This document shows positions 42,008-51,128 of a stretch of DNA of 64,000 bases, one piece after another. Source of the DNA: Pseudomonas putida. GTDB lineage: Bacteria > Pseudomonadota > Gammaproteobacteria > Pseudomonadales > Pseudomonadaceae. A program made the position numbers and the translations under genes. Location of the stretch: contig NZ_CP029693.1 in assembly GCF_003228315.1 (NCBI RefSeq), positions 6,172,501 to 6,236,500 on the forward strand, given 5' to 3'. The notes under the pieces were generated by a model. It saw only the letters and a program-made list of their open reading frames with translations. It was not told where the DNA came from and did no database searches. Position 1 is the stretch's first letter. Each line of letters starts with the position of its first letter.

Positions 42008-42207
42008 AGGTTCACCATCTGTCGCTGCTCTGCTTGCGGGGCGACCTCTGGCAATTGCACCGGTGTGCCGTGCGGCAGGGTGATGCCGAGGTCGGCCAGC
42101 CCGGGATTGGCATCAAGCACGGCCTCGGTGACACCGGCCGTGCGGCCGTAGATTCGCCAGCAAATGGCGTCGACGGTTTCGCCTTGTTGGGCGATCACGA
42201 TGGCCAT
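41998..42207 (-). CDS. X: Tail protein gpX (LysM-like)
   Basis: A 69-residue homologue of P2 gpX (67 residues). 'QQGETVDAICWRIYG' and 'VLDANPGLADLG...LPHGTPVQLP' form a LysM-like fold. It is a minor tail component. The ATG overlaps the stop of L as TGATG. Confidence 0.92.
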   Translation of the reverse strand: MAIVIAQQGETVDAICWRIYGRTAGVTEAVLDANPGLADLGITLPHGTPVQLPEVAPQAEQRQMVNLWD

Positions 42208-42671
42208 CACAGCAGCTCCACGGTGGTGTGGCTGATTCCGAGAAGGGTACGCAGCGCTTTGCGCGAATCTCGACGCAGTTGGTCGGCGCTGCTTTCTTCC
42301 TCGGTGACCTTTTTCTCGCCGCTGTTGGTCGCATCAAAACTGCTGTAGCGCTCCACCAGCTCGGCCAATGCACTGCAGTAAATGACGCGGCGATAAAGGT
42401 GCAGCAGGTGGCTTTCGTCTTTGATTTTCTCGGCGGGTACTTCGGCCAATGTGGCAAAACCAAGGCTCTGCTGGGCAGTCCGGTAGCCTGCAAGCTCCCG
42501 GTTTGCCTCGATCATGGCGTTGACCGTCGCGACCTCGAGGCGATCATCAGTGACAGCATTAGTGATACGCATGGCGGCGCGCAGATGCTGGCCGTCAATC
42601 TCTGGCCAGAAGGTGCCGTTGCCGATCGGGAAGGCAGTCGTTGGGATACCGCCGGCGATAAATCCGCTCAT
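42207..42671 (-). CDS. L: Head completion/stabilisation protein gpL
   Basis: A 154-residue homologue of P2 gpL ('PTTAFPIGNGTFWPEIDGQH', 'LYRRVIYCSALAEL'), which completes and stabilises the filled head. Lies between M and X as in P2. The 100 bases upstream of it (42672-42773) hold no gene. Confidence 0.92.
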   Translation of the reverse strand: MSGFIAGGIPTTAFPIGNGTFWPEIDGQHLRAAMRITNAVTDDRLEVATVNAMIEANRELAGYRTAQQSLGFATLAEVPAEKIKDESHLLHLYRRVIYCSALAELVERYSSFDATNSGEKKVTEEESSADQLRRDSRKALRTLLGISHTTVELL

Positions 42672-42773
42672 GCTGGTCGCTCGAATAGGTCGGCGGTGGT
42701 CGGGACTTCACAGCTGGGCAAGGAGTAAACCCGCTGATCCGCCCCGAGCCGCCGGGTGCGTGGGGACGCTCGG

Positions 42774-43475
42774 TTAACTGGCTGGGCCAGTATGTTTCTT
42801 GAGAAGGCGCTCGGCGCGCTCCAGATCTTTCTTGCCGCCGCAGCTGCTGTGCAGCTCGATGGCGCGTTTCAACAGGCCAATGCCGGCTTGCAACTGACCG
42901 GGTTGTCCAGAATTCACGTCGTCGATGCCTTCCAGGGTGGCGTGGCCGAGGGCGAGCACGAGCTTGGCTCGGGCTTCGTCCGGCATGTCCTGGTCTTCAG
43001 TCAGCACAGCGGTTTTGGTGAGGATGTCCAGCGGGAAGGTGCCGCCGGTCTTCTGAGCCTTGAGTGCGGCCGTTGCCACTTCCTCCGCCACCAGACAACC
43101 GGTGGTGCGGTTGAATCGGTCTGGCATCAACAGCCCGTGTTGCAACACGTATTCAGCCACCTGCAACCCGCCGGCAAAGTCGCCCGCATCGAAGTGCCAG
43201 ACCATCAGGGTGGTCAGCACTTCGTCCTGGGCGCCCTGGCCCGCTGAGAGCACGCCGTCAACGTAGGGCACGTATTCAGGCAGCATCTTAGCCTTGAGTT
43301 TCGCCTTGCCCTCTTGGGACTGCACCTGCTTCAGACGGAACTGGTCCTGCTGCAACTTGGCGAGCATGACCTCGTAACCGGTGGCACCTTCCATCAGGGC
43401 GGCAGGCGCGACCGCTGCGGCCTCCTGCGCTGCACGTTTGCGCAGCTGGTTCTGTTGGGCAAGGGTGAGAGCCAT
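42774..43475 (-). CDS. M: Terminase small subunit gpM (endonuclease)
   Basis: A 233-residue homologue of P2 gpM (247). The N-terminal 'EVMLAKLQQDQFRLKQVQS' and 'WHFDAGDFAGGLQVAEYVL' segments are typical. In P2 this protein forms the terminase with gpP and cuts at cos. It lies just after the capsid gene. Confidence 0.92.
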   Translation of the reverse strand: MALTLAQQNQLRKRAAQEAAAVAPAALMEGATGYEVMLAKLQQDQFRLKQVQSQEGKAKLKAKMLPEYVPYVDGVLSAGQGAQDEVLTTLMVWHFDAGDFAGGLQVAEYVLQHGLLMPDRFNRTTGCLVAEEVATAALKAQKTGGTFPLDILTKTAVLTEDQDMPDEARAKLVLALGHATLEGIDDVNSGQPGQLQAGIGLLKRAIELHSSCGGKKDLERAERLLKKHTGPAS

Positions 43476-43478
43476 GGC

Positions 43479-44486
43479 TTACACCCGCTCGATGTTTTCG
43501 ACCAGGGCGACGAGGCCGAGGTCTTCGATGACGTAGGCCTCGTTCGAGGACTGGTAGTCGGCGACGCGGTCGTATTCCGGCTCGTCTTTCAGGTGACGAC
43601 GGCGAGCGCTGGCCAGGTAATAGATGGACAGGTTGTTCAGCGTGGTGATGAGCACACCGCCCTCGATGAAGAACGGTGCGTCCTCGATCGGCAGGCCACC
43701 CAGGCGCCCCTTGCTGACGACTTCGTCGGCGGCGTTTTCTTCCTGGTTGGAGGCGGCGCCTTTTTCCACGGCCTTGAGTTGCTTCTCGTGCAGCAGAGCA
43801 CGGTCGACGATCACCACCAGATCAGGGCGCTTGCGGTGCCATGGGTCGAGCATTTGGATCGCATCGAACACCAGTCCATCGAGCGTCTTGTAGTCGCCGG
43901 TGGCACCCACAGTGACTTTGCCCGGGGTAGCGCCCTCATCGAGCACGCGCTCCGGCGCCGCCACGCGGATTTTTTGCAACCAGCCGATGTTGACGTCCTG
44001 CAGCAGCGGGTTGGTGGACAGGTTGGTGTCGGCAGCGACGCTGATGCCGTTGAAGCCGATCATGATCCGATCCAACCCTTGGCGTTCGGCGATCGATGCC
44101 GACAGCTTCGGTTGGAAATCAGGAAATTTTGCCCAGGTATCGAGTTTCACGTAAGGGAACGCGGTGTCGAAGTTGGTCTTCTTGCAGCTGTAGGTGTCTT
44201 TGCTCATGCCGCTGACATCACGCGGCTGTCGCGGGGTATTCCCACTGGTGTTGGTGCGGCCGGCGGTTGGCCCGTTGACGCCCAGCAGGATCGCTTCGCC
44301 ATCCGCTTCATCGACGGGGATGATGTTGATCTTTTTCAGGAAGGTGCTGGATTCCTGAATCGCGGTTTCCAGCTTTTGCTGAGGCGTCGGGGCAACGGTG
44401 AATTTCACTTCAACCGAGTCGACGCCGTTGATTTTGGCCTGCTGGGACAGGTAGCCATTGAAGGCAATACGAGTTTCTTTACGCAT
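43479..44486 (-). CDS. N: Major capsid protein gpN
   Basis: A 335-residue homologue of P2 gpN (357 residues), starting 'RKETRIAFNGYLSQQAKING' and with 'KWYAxxx'-type core features such as 'YSCKKTNFDTAFPYVKLDTW'. It builds the icosahedral shell and is normally trimmed by the O protease. Gene order O-N-M is kept. Confidence 0.94.
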   Translation of the reverse strand: MRKETRIAFNGYLSQQAKINGVDSVEVKFTVAPTPQQKLETAIQESSTFLKKINIIPVDEADGEAILLGVNGPTAGRTNTSGNTPRQPRDVSGMSKDTYSCKKTNFDTAFPYVKLDTWAKFPDFQPKLSASIAERQGLDRIMIGFNGISVAADTNLSTNPLLQDVNIGWLQKIRVAAPERVLDEGATPGKVTVGATGDYKTLDGLVFDAIQMLDPWHRKRPDLVVIVDRALLHEKQLKAVEKGAASNQEENAADEVVSKGRLGGLPIEDAPFFIEGGVLITTLNNLSIYYLASARRRHLKDEPEYDRVADYQSSNEAYVIEDLGLVALVENIERV

Positions 44487-44523
44487 GGTGTTCTCCGAAC
44501 TGGTTTAGGTCTGCGTCAGGGGA

Positions 44524-45378
44524 TCAGTAGTCAGCGAGGGCCTGCCCATTGCCGCCGGAAAGCGTCGGGCGGGATTGCTGACTGTGGTCCTCGGTGGCGC
44601 CGAGGCGCTTGACCAGGTCGGCGAAGTCGGTGTTGAGCTTCTCGAACTTGGTTTGCAATTCCTGGCGGGCTTTCTGTTCAGCGGCGAAGGCTTCGGCCTG
44701 TGCGCTGCCATGGGTGGCCAGGCTTTCAATCAGCTCGCCCAGGGCGGCGAAGCTGGTGGCGTCCTTGCCTTCCTTTTCCTTGCTCATGCCGAGGAGCTCG
44801 CCGACTTTCTCCTTGAGCGCGGCGAACATGCCGGGGGTATCGGTGACTTCCTCGAATTCCAGGGCGGTTTCTTCCGCAGCGGTGAACAGGTTGTCCTTGT
44901 CCTGTTTGCGATTGGTCAGGGTGCCGTGTTGAGCGCTGAACGAAAGCGCCTCAGTGCCGAGGCTGGCCGGGGTGTCGGTGATGGCAAGGCCGACCAGGTA
45001 GGCCTTGCCGCTGTCGGCGAACTTCGGTTGGACCTCGATCGAGGTGTAGACCTTCTGGCCTGCCTTGTTCAGGGCGAGCAGTGCGTCGTTGGGTTGGAGT
45101 TGCCCGAACAGGGCCAGCTTTTTCACTCCGGCGATCTCGACCTCGTCGGCCTTCAGGGCCAAAACGTCGCCATAGGCGCCGAATTCGCCACCGGGCCAGT
45201 AACCCTTGATGTGCTCGCAATTGATGCGGGCGCCGTAGGTGTTGGGGCTGTAGGTGCTGGCCATGTCCTCGATCCAGCTGCGCTCAATGTTGCGTCCATC
45301 GGTGGTGGCGCCTTCAACGGCGATGCGAGTCCATTTGGAGCGGAATTTCTTGGCTGGGGTGTCGGTCTTGCCGGCCAT
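44524..45378 (-). CDS. O: Capsid scaffolding protease gpO
   Basis: A 284-residue homologue of P2 gpO. The N-terminal half is the serine-protease domain ('KKFRSKWTRIAVEGATTDGR', 'RINCEHIKGYWPGGEFG', which supplies the His and acidic residues), and the C-terminal half is a helical scaffold ('EKVGELLGMSKEKEGK', 'QELQTKFEKLNTDFADLVKR'). It shapes the procapsid and is degraded on maturation. It is the first gene of the leftward late operon; its promoter should lie at 45379-45529. Confidence 0.93.
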   Translation of the reverse strand: MAGKTDTPAKKFRSKWTRIAVEGATTDGRNIERSWIEDMASTYSPNTYGARINCEHIKGYWPGGEFGAYGDVLALKADEVEIAGVKKLALFGQLQPNDALLALNKAGQKVYTSIEVQPKFADSGKAYLVGLAITDTPASLGTEALSFSAQHGTLTNRKQDKDNLFTAAEETALEFEEVTDTPGMFAALKEKVGELLGMSKEKEGKDATSFAALGELIESLATHGSAQAEAFAAEQKARQELQTKFEKLNTDFADLVKRLGATEDHSQQSRPTLSGGNGQALADY

Positions 45379-45529
45379 ACAGGGAGTCCTCATTGCGGTG
45401 GCGTTGTGCCTGGCGATGAGGGCATGGTCGGCATCGCGCGATGGCGCGGCAACGTGGAGGAGTTGTAGCGGGGTGGCTTACAGGGCGCGGAGATAGGGCC
45501 GCGCGCGCGAGAGCGGCAGCATCTGCGCC
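45379..45529. promoter_or_regulatory. Divergent late promoter region (O leftward, P rightward)
   Basis: The 151 bases between the divergent O and P genes must hold the two late promoters. In P2 the matching region is activated by Ogr, and an Ogr-like gene is present here. No dyad matching the P2 activator site could be assigned with confidence. Confidence 0.55.
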
Positions 45530-47284
45530 ATGAACGCTATCGTCGAACTACCCACTGATCACCGCCGGCATGCCAAGCACTTGTATTGGCAGGGCTACCG
45601 CGTATGTGAAATTGCCGAACTGATCGGCGAGAAGGAAAAGACCCTTCACAGTTGGAAAGCCCGCGACGAATGGGACCGGGCCACGCCGCTCGAGCGTATC
45701 CAGGCAGCCACTGAGGCCCGCCTGGTGCAACTGATCCTCAAGGATCCCAAGTCCGGCGCGGACTACAAGGAAATCGATCTGCTGCACCGTCAGTTGGAGC
45801 GGCAATCTCGAATTCAGCGTTACCAGGGCGGCGGTACCGAGACCGACCTCAACCCTGAGTTGGCCAAGCGTAACGCCGGGGAGAAGCGTAAACCGAAGCG
45901 CAACGACATCCCAGAGGAAGCCGTCGAGAAGTTGATCGAGGCGTTTCTTGAGGGATGTTTCGACTACCAGAAAGACTGGTACCGCGCAGGCAATCAGCGC
46001 ACGCGCGCCATTCTGAAAAGCCGCCAGATCGGCGCCACTTACTACTTCGCTCGGGAGGCGCTGATCGATGCGCTGACCACCGGCCGCAACCAGATATTCC
46101 TGTCGGCCAGCAAGGCGCAGGCGCACATTTTCAAAGCCTACATCCAAGCTTTCGCCCGCGAGGTGGTGGACGTCGATCTGACCGGCGATCCGATCATTTT
46201 GCCGAACGGCGCCGAGCTGCACTTCCTCGGTACCAACGCCCGGACGGCCCAGGGCTACCACGGCAATTTCTACTTCGACGAATTCTTCTGGACCTTCAAG
46301 TTCAACGAGCTGAACAAGGTCGCGTCCGGCATGGCGATGCAGAAACAGTACCGCCGGACGTACTTCTCGACGCCAAGTTCGATGGCGCACGAGGCATACA
46401 CCTTCTGGACCGGGGAGCGGTTCAACAAGGGCAAGCCGACCGCCCAGCAACTGAAACTGGACGTCAGCCACGATGTGCTGCAGCAGGGCAAACTCTGCGA
46501 CGACCGGATCTGGCGGCAGATCGTCACCATCCTGGACGCCGAGGAGCGGGGCTGCGACCTGTTCGACATCGATGAGCTGCGCCTCGAGTACGACGCGGCG
46601 GCGTTCCAGAATTTGCTGATGTGCCAGTTTGTCGACGACGGGGCGAGCATCTTCCCGCTGAACATGTTGCAGCCGTGCATGGTGGACAGTTGGTCGATCT
46701 GGACCGATTACCAGCCCTTCGCCGCCAGGCCCTTCGCTGATCGACAGGTGTGGGTGGGTTATGACCCAGCAGAGTCGGGCGATACCGCAGGCTTGATCGT
46801 GGTTGCGCCACCGCTGGTACCGGGTGGCAAGTTTCGGGTGTTGGAACGGCATCAGTTCCGGGGAATGGACTTCACCGCCCAGGCCGAAACGATCCGCCAG
46901 GTCACGCGTCGTTACTGGGTGACCTACATCGGTATCGACACCACCGGTTTGGGCAGCGCGGTGGCGCAGCTGGTGCGCCAATTCTTCCCCGCGTTGCGCA
47001 CGTTCTCCTACAGCCCCGAGGTCAAGACCCGTCTGGTGATGAAGGCATGGGACGTGATCAGCAAAGGTCGGCTGGAGTTCGATGCCGGCTGGACGGATTT
47101 GGCCCAGTCGTTGATGGCCATCCGCAAGACCGTCACCGCCGGCGGGCGTCAGTTCACCTACACCGCCGGTCGTACTGACAACACCGGCCACGCCGATCTG
47201 GCGTGGGCTCTCTTTCACGCATTGCACAACGAGCCGCTGGAGGGCCAGACCGTGGCCAACACCGGTTTCATGGAGATTTATTGA
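45530..47284 (+). CDS. P: Terminase large subunit (ATPase) gpP
   Basis: A 584-residue homologue of P2 gpP (590). An N-terminal helix-turn-helix ('RRHAKHLYWQGYRVCEIAEL') is followed by the ATPase with the phage-type P-loop region 'ILKSRQIGATYYFAREAL' (near residue 155) and an acidic Walker B-like 'NFYFDEFFW'. A nuclease-like C-terminal domain has 'WVGYDPAESGDTAG'. It powers DNA packaging. Its stop overlaps the start of Q (TGATG). Confidence 0.95.
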   Translation: MNAIVELPTDHRRHAKHLYWQGYRVCEIAELIGEKEKTLHSWKARDEWDRATPLERIQAATEARLVQLILKDPKSGADYKEIDLLHRQLERQSRIQRYQGGGTETDLNPELAKRNAGEKRKPKRNDIPEEAVEKLIEAFLEGCFDYQKDWYRAGNQRTRAILKSRQIGATYYFAREALIDALTTGRNQIFLSASKAQAHIFKAYIQAFAREVVDVDLTGDPIILPNGAELHFLGTNARTAQGYHGNFYFDEFFWTFKFNELNKVASGMAMQKQYRRTYFSTPSSMAHEAYTFWTGERFNKGKPTAQQLKLDVSHDVLQQGKLCDDRIWRQIVTILDAEERGCDLFDIDELRLEYDAAAFQNLLMCQFVDDGASIFPLNMLQPCMVDSWSIWTDYQPFAARPFADRQVWVGYDPAESGDTAGLIVVAPPLVPGGKFRVLERHQFRGMDFTAQAETIRQVTRRYWVTYIGIDTTGLGSAVAQLVRQFFPALRTFSYSPEVKTRLVMKAWDVISKGRLEFDAGWTDLAQSLMAIRKTVTAGGRQFTYTAGRTDNTGHADLAWALFHALHNEPLEGQTVANTGFMEIY

Positions 47285-48324
47285 TGAGCAGCCAGGTACA
47301 GCCCGCCGTATCTCAACCCATCGAAGGTGAACACCTGGTCCAAGCTGGGGGCGGTCAGTCGATGGCATTCACCTTCGGTGATCCGGTACCGGTGCTCGAG
47401 GGTAGGGAAATTCTCGATTACCTGGAGTGCTGGTCCAACGGCCGCTGGTACGAGCCACCGGTTTCATTGGACGGTTTGGCGAAGTCCTCGAAGGCCAGCG
47501 TGTATCTGCAGTCGGGCCTGATTTTCAAGCGCAATGCTTTGGCGCGCACGTTCATACCGCACCGCCTGCTGAGCCGGCAGGCGTTCGAGCAAATCGTCAT
47601 GGATTGGGGATGGTCGGGAAACCTCTACCTGGAGAAGCGCGACAACATGCTCCGGCAGGCCTTGGGCCTGACACCCTGCCTGGCGAAATACATCCGCCGA
47701 GGTGTTGACCTGGACACTTACTACCAGGTGCAGGGTTGGAGGGATGAGCACGAATTCAAACCCGGCAGCGTGTGCCACCTGCGGGTGGCGGACATCAATC
47801 AGGAAATTTACGGGCTGCCCGAATGGCTCCCAGCCTTGCAAAGCGCGTTGCTCAATGAGAGCGCCACGCTGTTCCGTCGCAAGTATTACCAGAACGGCAG
47901 CCATGCCGGATTCATTCTCTACATGACCGATGCCGCGCAGAATGAGGATTTTGTCACTGATCTACGCGGTGCGATGAAGAACAGCAAAGGCCCGGGCAAC
48001 TTCCGCAACCTGTTCATGTATGCACCGGGCGGCAAGAAGGACGGCCTGCAACTGATCCCGATCAGCGAGGTGGCGGCGAAGGATGATTTCGGCGCGATCA
48101 AGAACATCAGCCGTGACGATCAACTGGCGATGCTGCGGATCCCGCCTCAGTTGATGGGGGTGGTGCCGCAAAACGCTGGGGGCTTTGGATCGATCCGCGA
48201 TGCGGCTCAGGTGTGGGCTGTGAACGAATTGGAGCCGGAGCAGGCCAGGCTGCTGCAGATCAATGAATGGCTGGGGGAGGAGGTGGTGCGCTTCCGGCCA
48301 TATGAGGTACCGGCGCAAGGGTGA
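47284..48324 (+). CDS. Q: Portal protein gpQ
   Basis: A 346-residue homologue of P2 gpQ (344): 'FTFGDPVPVLEGREILDYLE', 'GGKKDGLQLIPISEVAAKDD' and 'NISRDDQLAMLRIPPQLMG' are family hallmarks. It forms the portal through which DNA enters the head. It is the last rightward structural gene; the expected cos site lies just after it. Confidence 0.95.
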   Translation: MSSQVQPAVSQPIEGEHLVQAGGGQSMAFTFGDPVPVLEGREILDYLECWSNGRWYEPPVSLDGLAKSSKASVYLQSGLIFKRNALARTFIPHRLLSRQAFEQIVMDWGWSGNLYLEKRDNMLRQALGLTPCLAKYIRRGVDLDTYYQVQGWRDEHEFKPGSVCHLRVADINQEIYGLPEWLPALQSALLNESATLFRRKYYQNGSHAGFILYMTDAAQNEDFVTDLRGAMKNSKGPGNFRNLFMYAPGGKKDGLQLIPISEVAAKDDFGAIKNISRDDQLAMLRIPPQLMGVVPQNAGGFGSIRDAAQVWAVNELEPEQARLLQINEWLGEEVVRFRPYEVPAQG

Positions 48325-48412
48325 AATTCCCTGCGCAGTGAACGAGGCGACGGGTTGGTGCGTCAACACCAACCCGACGTCGAAACGCTCGAGCTAGCCG
48401 AGTGATCCAACC

Positions 48413-48450
48413 GAGGCCTCGCCCCTCTGCGCAGGGGGGCGAAGCCTAAG
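48413..48450. other. Candidate cos (packaging) site
   Basis: Directly right of the portal gene, where P2 and phiCTX have cos, the sequence GAGGCCTCGCCCC, a short spacer and GGGGGGCGAAGCC forms an imperfect G/C inverted repeat. The GGCGA.GG-rich character recalls P2-type cohesive ends. The exact cut sites cannot be fixed from sequence. Confidence 0.35.
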
Positions 48451-48480
48451 CGAATCCATAGACAGAGACAAGGATCACTT

Positions 48481-49242
48481 ATGTCGCAACCGATTTTCCC
48501 TTGGATGGGCGGCAAGCGCCGCATGGCAAAACACATTCTCCCTGAGTTCCCTGAACACGAATGCTACGTCGAGCCGTTCTGCGGTGGCGCAGCCTTGTTC
48601 TTCATGAAAGAGCAGAGTCATGTGGAAGTCATCAACGACTACGACGGTGAAGTGGTCAACCTGTACCGGGTGGTGGCGCATCACCTGGAGGAGCTGGTCC
48701 GGCAATTTCGCTGGTCGCTGGTCAGCCGCAAGATGTTTGAGTGGACCAACATGCAGATCCCGGAAACGCTGACCGACATTCAGCGAGCGGCACGGTTTTT
48801 CTATCTGCAGCAGCAATGCTTTGGTGCCAAGCCTACGGGCCGCACCTTCGGTACCGCCACCACCTCACCGCCGAGGCTGAATCTGTTGCGGATCGAGGAG
48901 AAACTCAGCGAGGCGCATTTGCGACTGGCTCGGACCACCATCGAACACCTCGACTGGAAAGAGTGTATCCGGCGGTACGATCGCCCGCACACCCTGTTCT
49001 ATCTCGATCCGCCTTACTGGGAAACGGCGGGCTACGCACCGGGCGGGTTCAATTTCGAGCAGTACCAGGTCATGGCTGAACTGGCCGCATCGATCAAGGG
49101 CCGCATGGTCATCTCAATCAATGACCACCCGCAGATCCGGGAAGTGTTTACGGGGCTACGTCTGAAGGAAGTGCCGTTCCGGCATATGGTGGGGGGGCAG
49201 GGAGGTAAGCAGGCCAATGAGTTGATCTACTTCAACTGGTGA
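48481..49242 (+). CDS. DNA adenine methyltransferase (D12 class, Dam-like)
   Basis: A 253-residue N6-adenine methyltransferase. It has 'FPWMGGKRRMAKHILPEF' (SAM-binding start), 'YVEPFCGGAALFF' (the FxGG motif) and 'LFYLDPPYWE' (the catalytic DPPY motif), in the order of the Dam family. It lies in the accessory zone just right of Q and cos and has its own terminator. It likely modifies phage DNA to escape host restriction or to affect gene control; the target site is unknown. Confidence 0.93.
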   Translation: MSQPIFPWMGGKRRMAKHILPEFPEHECYVEPFCGGAALFFMKEQSHVEVINDYDGEVVNLYRVVAHHLEELVRQFRWSLVSRKMFEWTNMQIPETLTDIQRAARFFYLQQQCFGAKPTGRTFGTATTSPPRLNLLRIEEKLSEAHLRLARTTIEHLDWKECIRRYDRPHTLFYLDPPYWETAGYAPGGFNFEQYQVMAELAASIKGRMVISINDHPQIREVFTGLRLKEVPFRHMVGGQGGKQANELIYFNW

Positions 49243-49281
49243 TATACGCGCGAGCCCGATGCTCGAACGAATGACTTTACT

Positions 49282-49303
49282 GCCGCCTTCGGGCGGCTTT
49301 TTT
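49282..49303 (+). terminator. Terminator after the adenine methylase gene
   Basis: GCCGCC/GGGCGGC stem with a TTC loop followed by six T. A typical rho-independent terminator about 40 bases past the stop. Confidence 0.92.
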
Positions 49304-49328
49304 GTGCGCAATTCCGTGGCGTGACGCG

Positions 49329-49577
49329 TCACAGTTCGACGCTAAAGCCCCTGAGCCCGATGGCATCGGCAAAGCGTCCGACCGCCGTCAAACTGGCCCA
49401 GGTGCGTACCTTCTCTCGTCGTGAGCGCACCGGCACCCAGCGTGCGCCGCTGCCGCCGAGACGGATCGACAGTCCCCAGTCCGACCCACCGACAACCTTG
49501 GCCACCAGGCACTCGCGTACCGCGTGTTGTTCGACCAGGGCGCGCAATACCTCTTCCTGAATGCCTTCGCCGTTCAC
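49329..49577 (-). CDS. Hypothetical prophage accessory protein A (82 residues)
   Basis: An 82-residue basic protein with a central 'WGLSIRLGGSGARWVPVRSR' and an N-terminal helix. Last of three coupled minus-strand genes (overlap of four bases with the one before). The domain is not recognised. The set is convergent to the methylase gene. Confidence 0.6.
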   Translation of the reverse strand: MNGEGIQEEVLRALVEQHAVRECLVAKVVGGSDWGLSIRLGGSGARWVPVRSRREKVRTWASLTAVGRFADAIGLRGFSVEL

Positions 49578-49831
49578 AAGGGTTCCTCCTGCCGACGCGC
49601 CGTGGCGGCGGCGTCGAAGACCTCATACAACGCCTGAATGCTCGCCACGTCCAGTGCCTCGACCGTCTCCAGGCCCAGGACAAAGCCGGTGGCACGATCA
49701 CTGGCACGCCACAGTTCGTTGGCGTTAGGCGCCTGGTGGATGGGGGCGAGGAGCTTCAGCGTTTGTACCTTCACCGCCGGCGGCAGGTTCAGCCGTTGCA
49801 GCGGTTCGCTGATAGGGTTGTTGCCGCTCAT
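49574..49831 (-). CDS. Hypothetical prophage accessory protein B (85 residues)
   Basis: Starts at ATG 49831 ('MSGNNPISEPLQRLNLPPA'), overlapping the stop of the gene before as TGATG. Helical, moderately acidic, with 'GLETVEALDVASIQALYEVF'. No family recognised. Translation coupling with the genes on both sides supports it. Confidence 0.6.
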   Translation of the reverse strand: MSGNNPISEPLQRLNLPPAVKVQTLKLLAPIHQAPNANELWRASDRATGFVLGLETVEALDVASIQALYEVFDAAATARRQEEPL

Positions 49832-50109
49832 CAGAGCCACCCGGCGTGACGGCCCGCGTCCAGGCGCTGGCTCAAGTCCCGACCTTGGCCCCGCGACAGC
49901 ACACCGGCCACCACCACCCCCCAGAGGAAGCCACGTAATCGATTTTGCGTGCTAAGCAGGCCAGGGTGGTTCAGGGCCTCATAACGAAAGGCTTCAACTT
50001 GCGGACGCAGCAAGGGCAGCAGCGCTTCTGGGTCCGCCAGCGCGATGAGGTCATCAAAGTACTGATTAACGGTCTCGATGGCGACTGAGTCAAAGACGGG
50101 GGCAGGCAT
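49831..50109 (-). CDS. Hypothetical prophage accessory protein C (92 residues)
   Basis: ATG 50109 gives a 92-residue helical protein ('YFDDLIALADPEALLPLLRP', 'GFLWGVVVAGVLSRGQG'). It is the first of three coupled small genes. The hydrophobic patch in the second half could be a buried helix or membrane contact. Function unknown. Confidence 0.6.
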   Translation of the reverse strand: MPAPVFDSVAIETVNQYFDDLIALADPEALLPLLRPQVEAFRYEALNHPGLLSTQNRLRGFLWGVVVAGVLSRGQGRDLSQRLDAGRHAGWL

Positions 50110-50207
50110 GGTCAGCGTCTCTTCGAGTGAGTGGCGGGTTGTGTGTAAAACCACACTGCCGGGTAATGGTAGACCAGCCTTGGCAGGGCTGGTTTCCATG
50201 GCCAAAG

Positions 50208-50247
50208 AAAAAGGCCCCCATGCCTGGCGCAGGCGTGGGGGCCTTTT
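50208..50247. terminator. Strong bidirectional terminator closing the phage core
   Basis: AAAGGCCCCCATGCCT and AGGCGTGGGGGCCTTT pair almost perfectly around a five-base loop, with A and T runs on the outer sides, so it can stop transcription from both directions. It marks the change from prophage genes to unrelated cargo. Confidence 0.9.
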
Positions 50248-50299
50248 TCACATAAACGGTGTTATGCGTTATGCGTAACGCCGTGCTCTGTCGCTGACG

Positions 50300-50776
50300 T
50301 CAGGCCGCCAAATGGCTCGCCGCCCAGTCTTTTTTGAAACGGGCTTTCATGGTTTCCATTTGTTCCCCGAGTTCATCGAGCTTGGCTTTACCCAAGAGCT
50401 TCTTCGCCTGAGGGAACATTTCGGTTTCCTCTTCTTCGATGTGGTGTTCCAACAATTCCTTGACGACTTTCACCCGTCCCGAAAACTCCGGGGTGCCCGG
50501 GTCAGTCTGCTTCAGATCGGGCAACACCAGCGAGTCAACGGTGCGATGTTCTTCCTTCGCTTCGAAGTACATGACGTCCTGCTCTTTGCTTCCTGCCTCC
50601 TTGAAGGCCGGATAGAGGATTTCCTCCTCCAGTTGGGTGTGGATGGAAATTTCCATCTCTAATTTGTCCAGGAGTTCAGCGCGTTTCTTGGTCGCTTTGT
50701 CCGTCGACTCACTCAACTGAGCGAGGATGCTTTTCACTTTCTGGTGGTCGGCTTGCAGAAGATCGATAGCGTTCAT
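50300..50776 (-). CDS. Hemerythrin-domain protein
   Basis: A 158-residue all-helical protein with the spaced metal-ligand pattern of hemerythrin HHE domains: 'LLQADHQKV' (His), 'HTQLEEEILYP' (HxxxE), 'EEHRTVD' and 'HHIEEEETEMFP'. These bind a di-iron centre that can carry oxygen or sense iron, NO or redox state. ATG 50776 is the natural start. It is a chromosomal-type gene and its presence right of the phage core suggests captured cargo. Confidence 0.88.
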   Translation of the reverse strand: MNAIDLLQADHQKVKSILAQLSESTDKATKKRAELLDKLEMEISIHTQLEEEILYPAFKEAGSKEQDVMYFEAKEEHRTVDSLVLPDLKQTDPGTPEFSGRVKVVKELLEHHIEEEETEMFPQAKKLLGKAKLDELGEQMETMKARFKKDWAASHLAA

Positions 50777-51128
50777 GGTTTCCGCCTCAGGCAATACGAA
50801 ATTGAACCTCAATCAGGCCGGCATCGAGGTGTCCGAGAGCTATCGCATTTCCTGTGCCAAGGGCATCAACGCAATTAATTGCGGGTAAACAGCGACTTAC
50901 GGTCCTTGCATTTCCATTGAGGCGTGCAGTCTGCAAGAAAGGGTGAATTCAGCATTGCAGATAGCGGAGAAACGTCACGGCGCGATGGCAACGAGGTCGG
51001 GTTGAACTCCAAAGTCAGACCCGCTGTCCAGACGCTTAACTGTCGCGACCGTTCGATGAACCGATTAGCGTTGCCAGTTCATATCGCAGATAACAACTTC
51101 ACACGTGAAAAGTGTGCCGAGCGCATCT
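50777..51128. other. Non-coding stretch between hemerythrin gene and small ORF
   Basis: About 350 bases with no convincing gene, repeat or structure. It should include the hemerythrin promoter. Nothing further could be assigned. Confidence 0.3.

Noticed and set aside
45548..47368. 606-codon frame on the minus strand opposite the terminase gene
   Set aside because: Antisense shadow of gpP, which has clear terminase motifs; the frame has no recognisable protein features.
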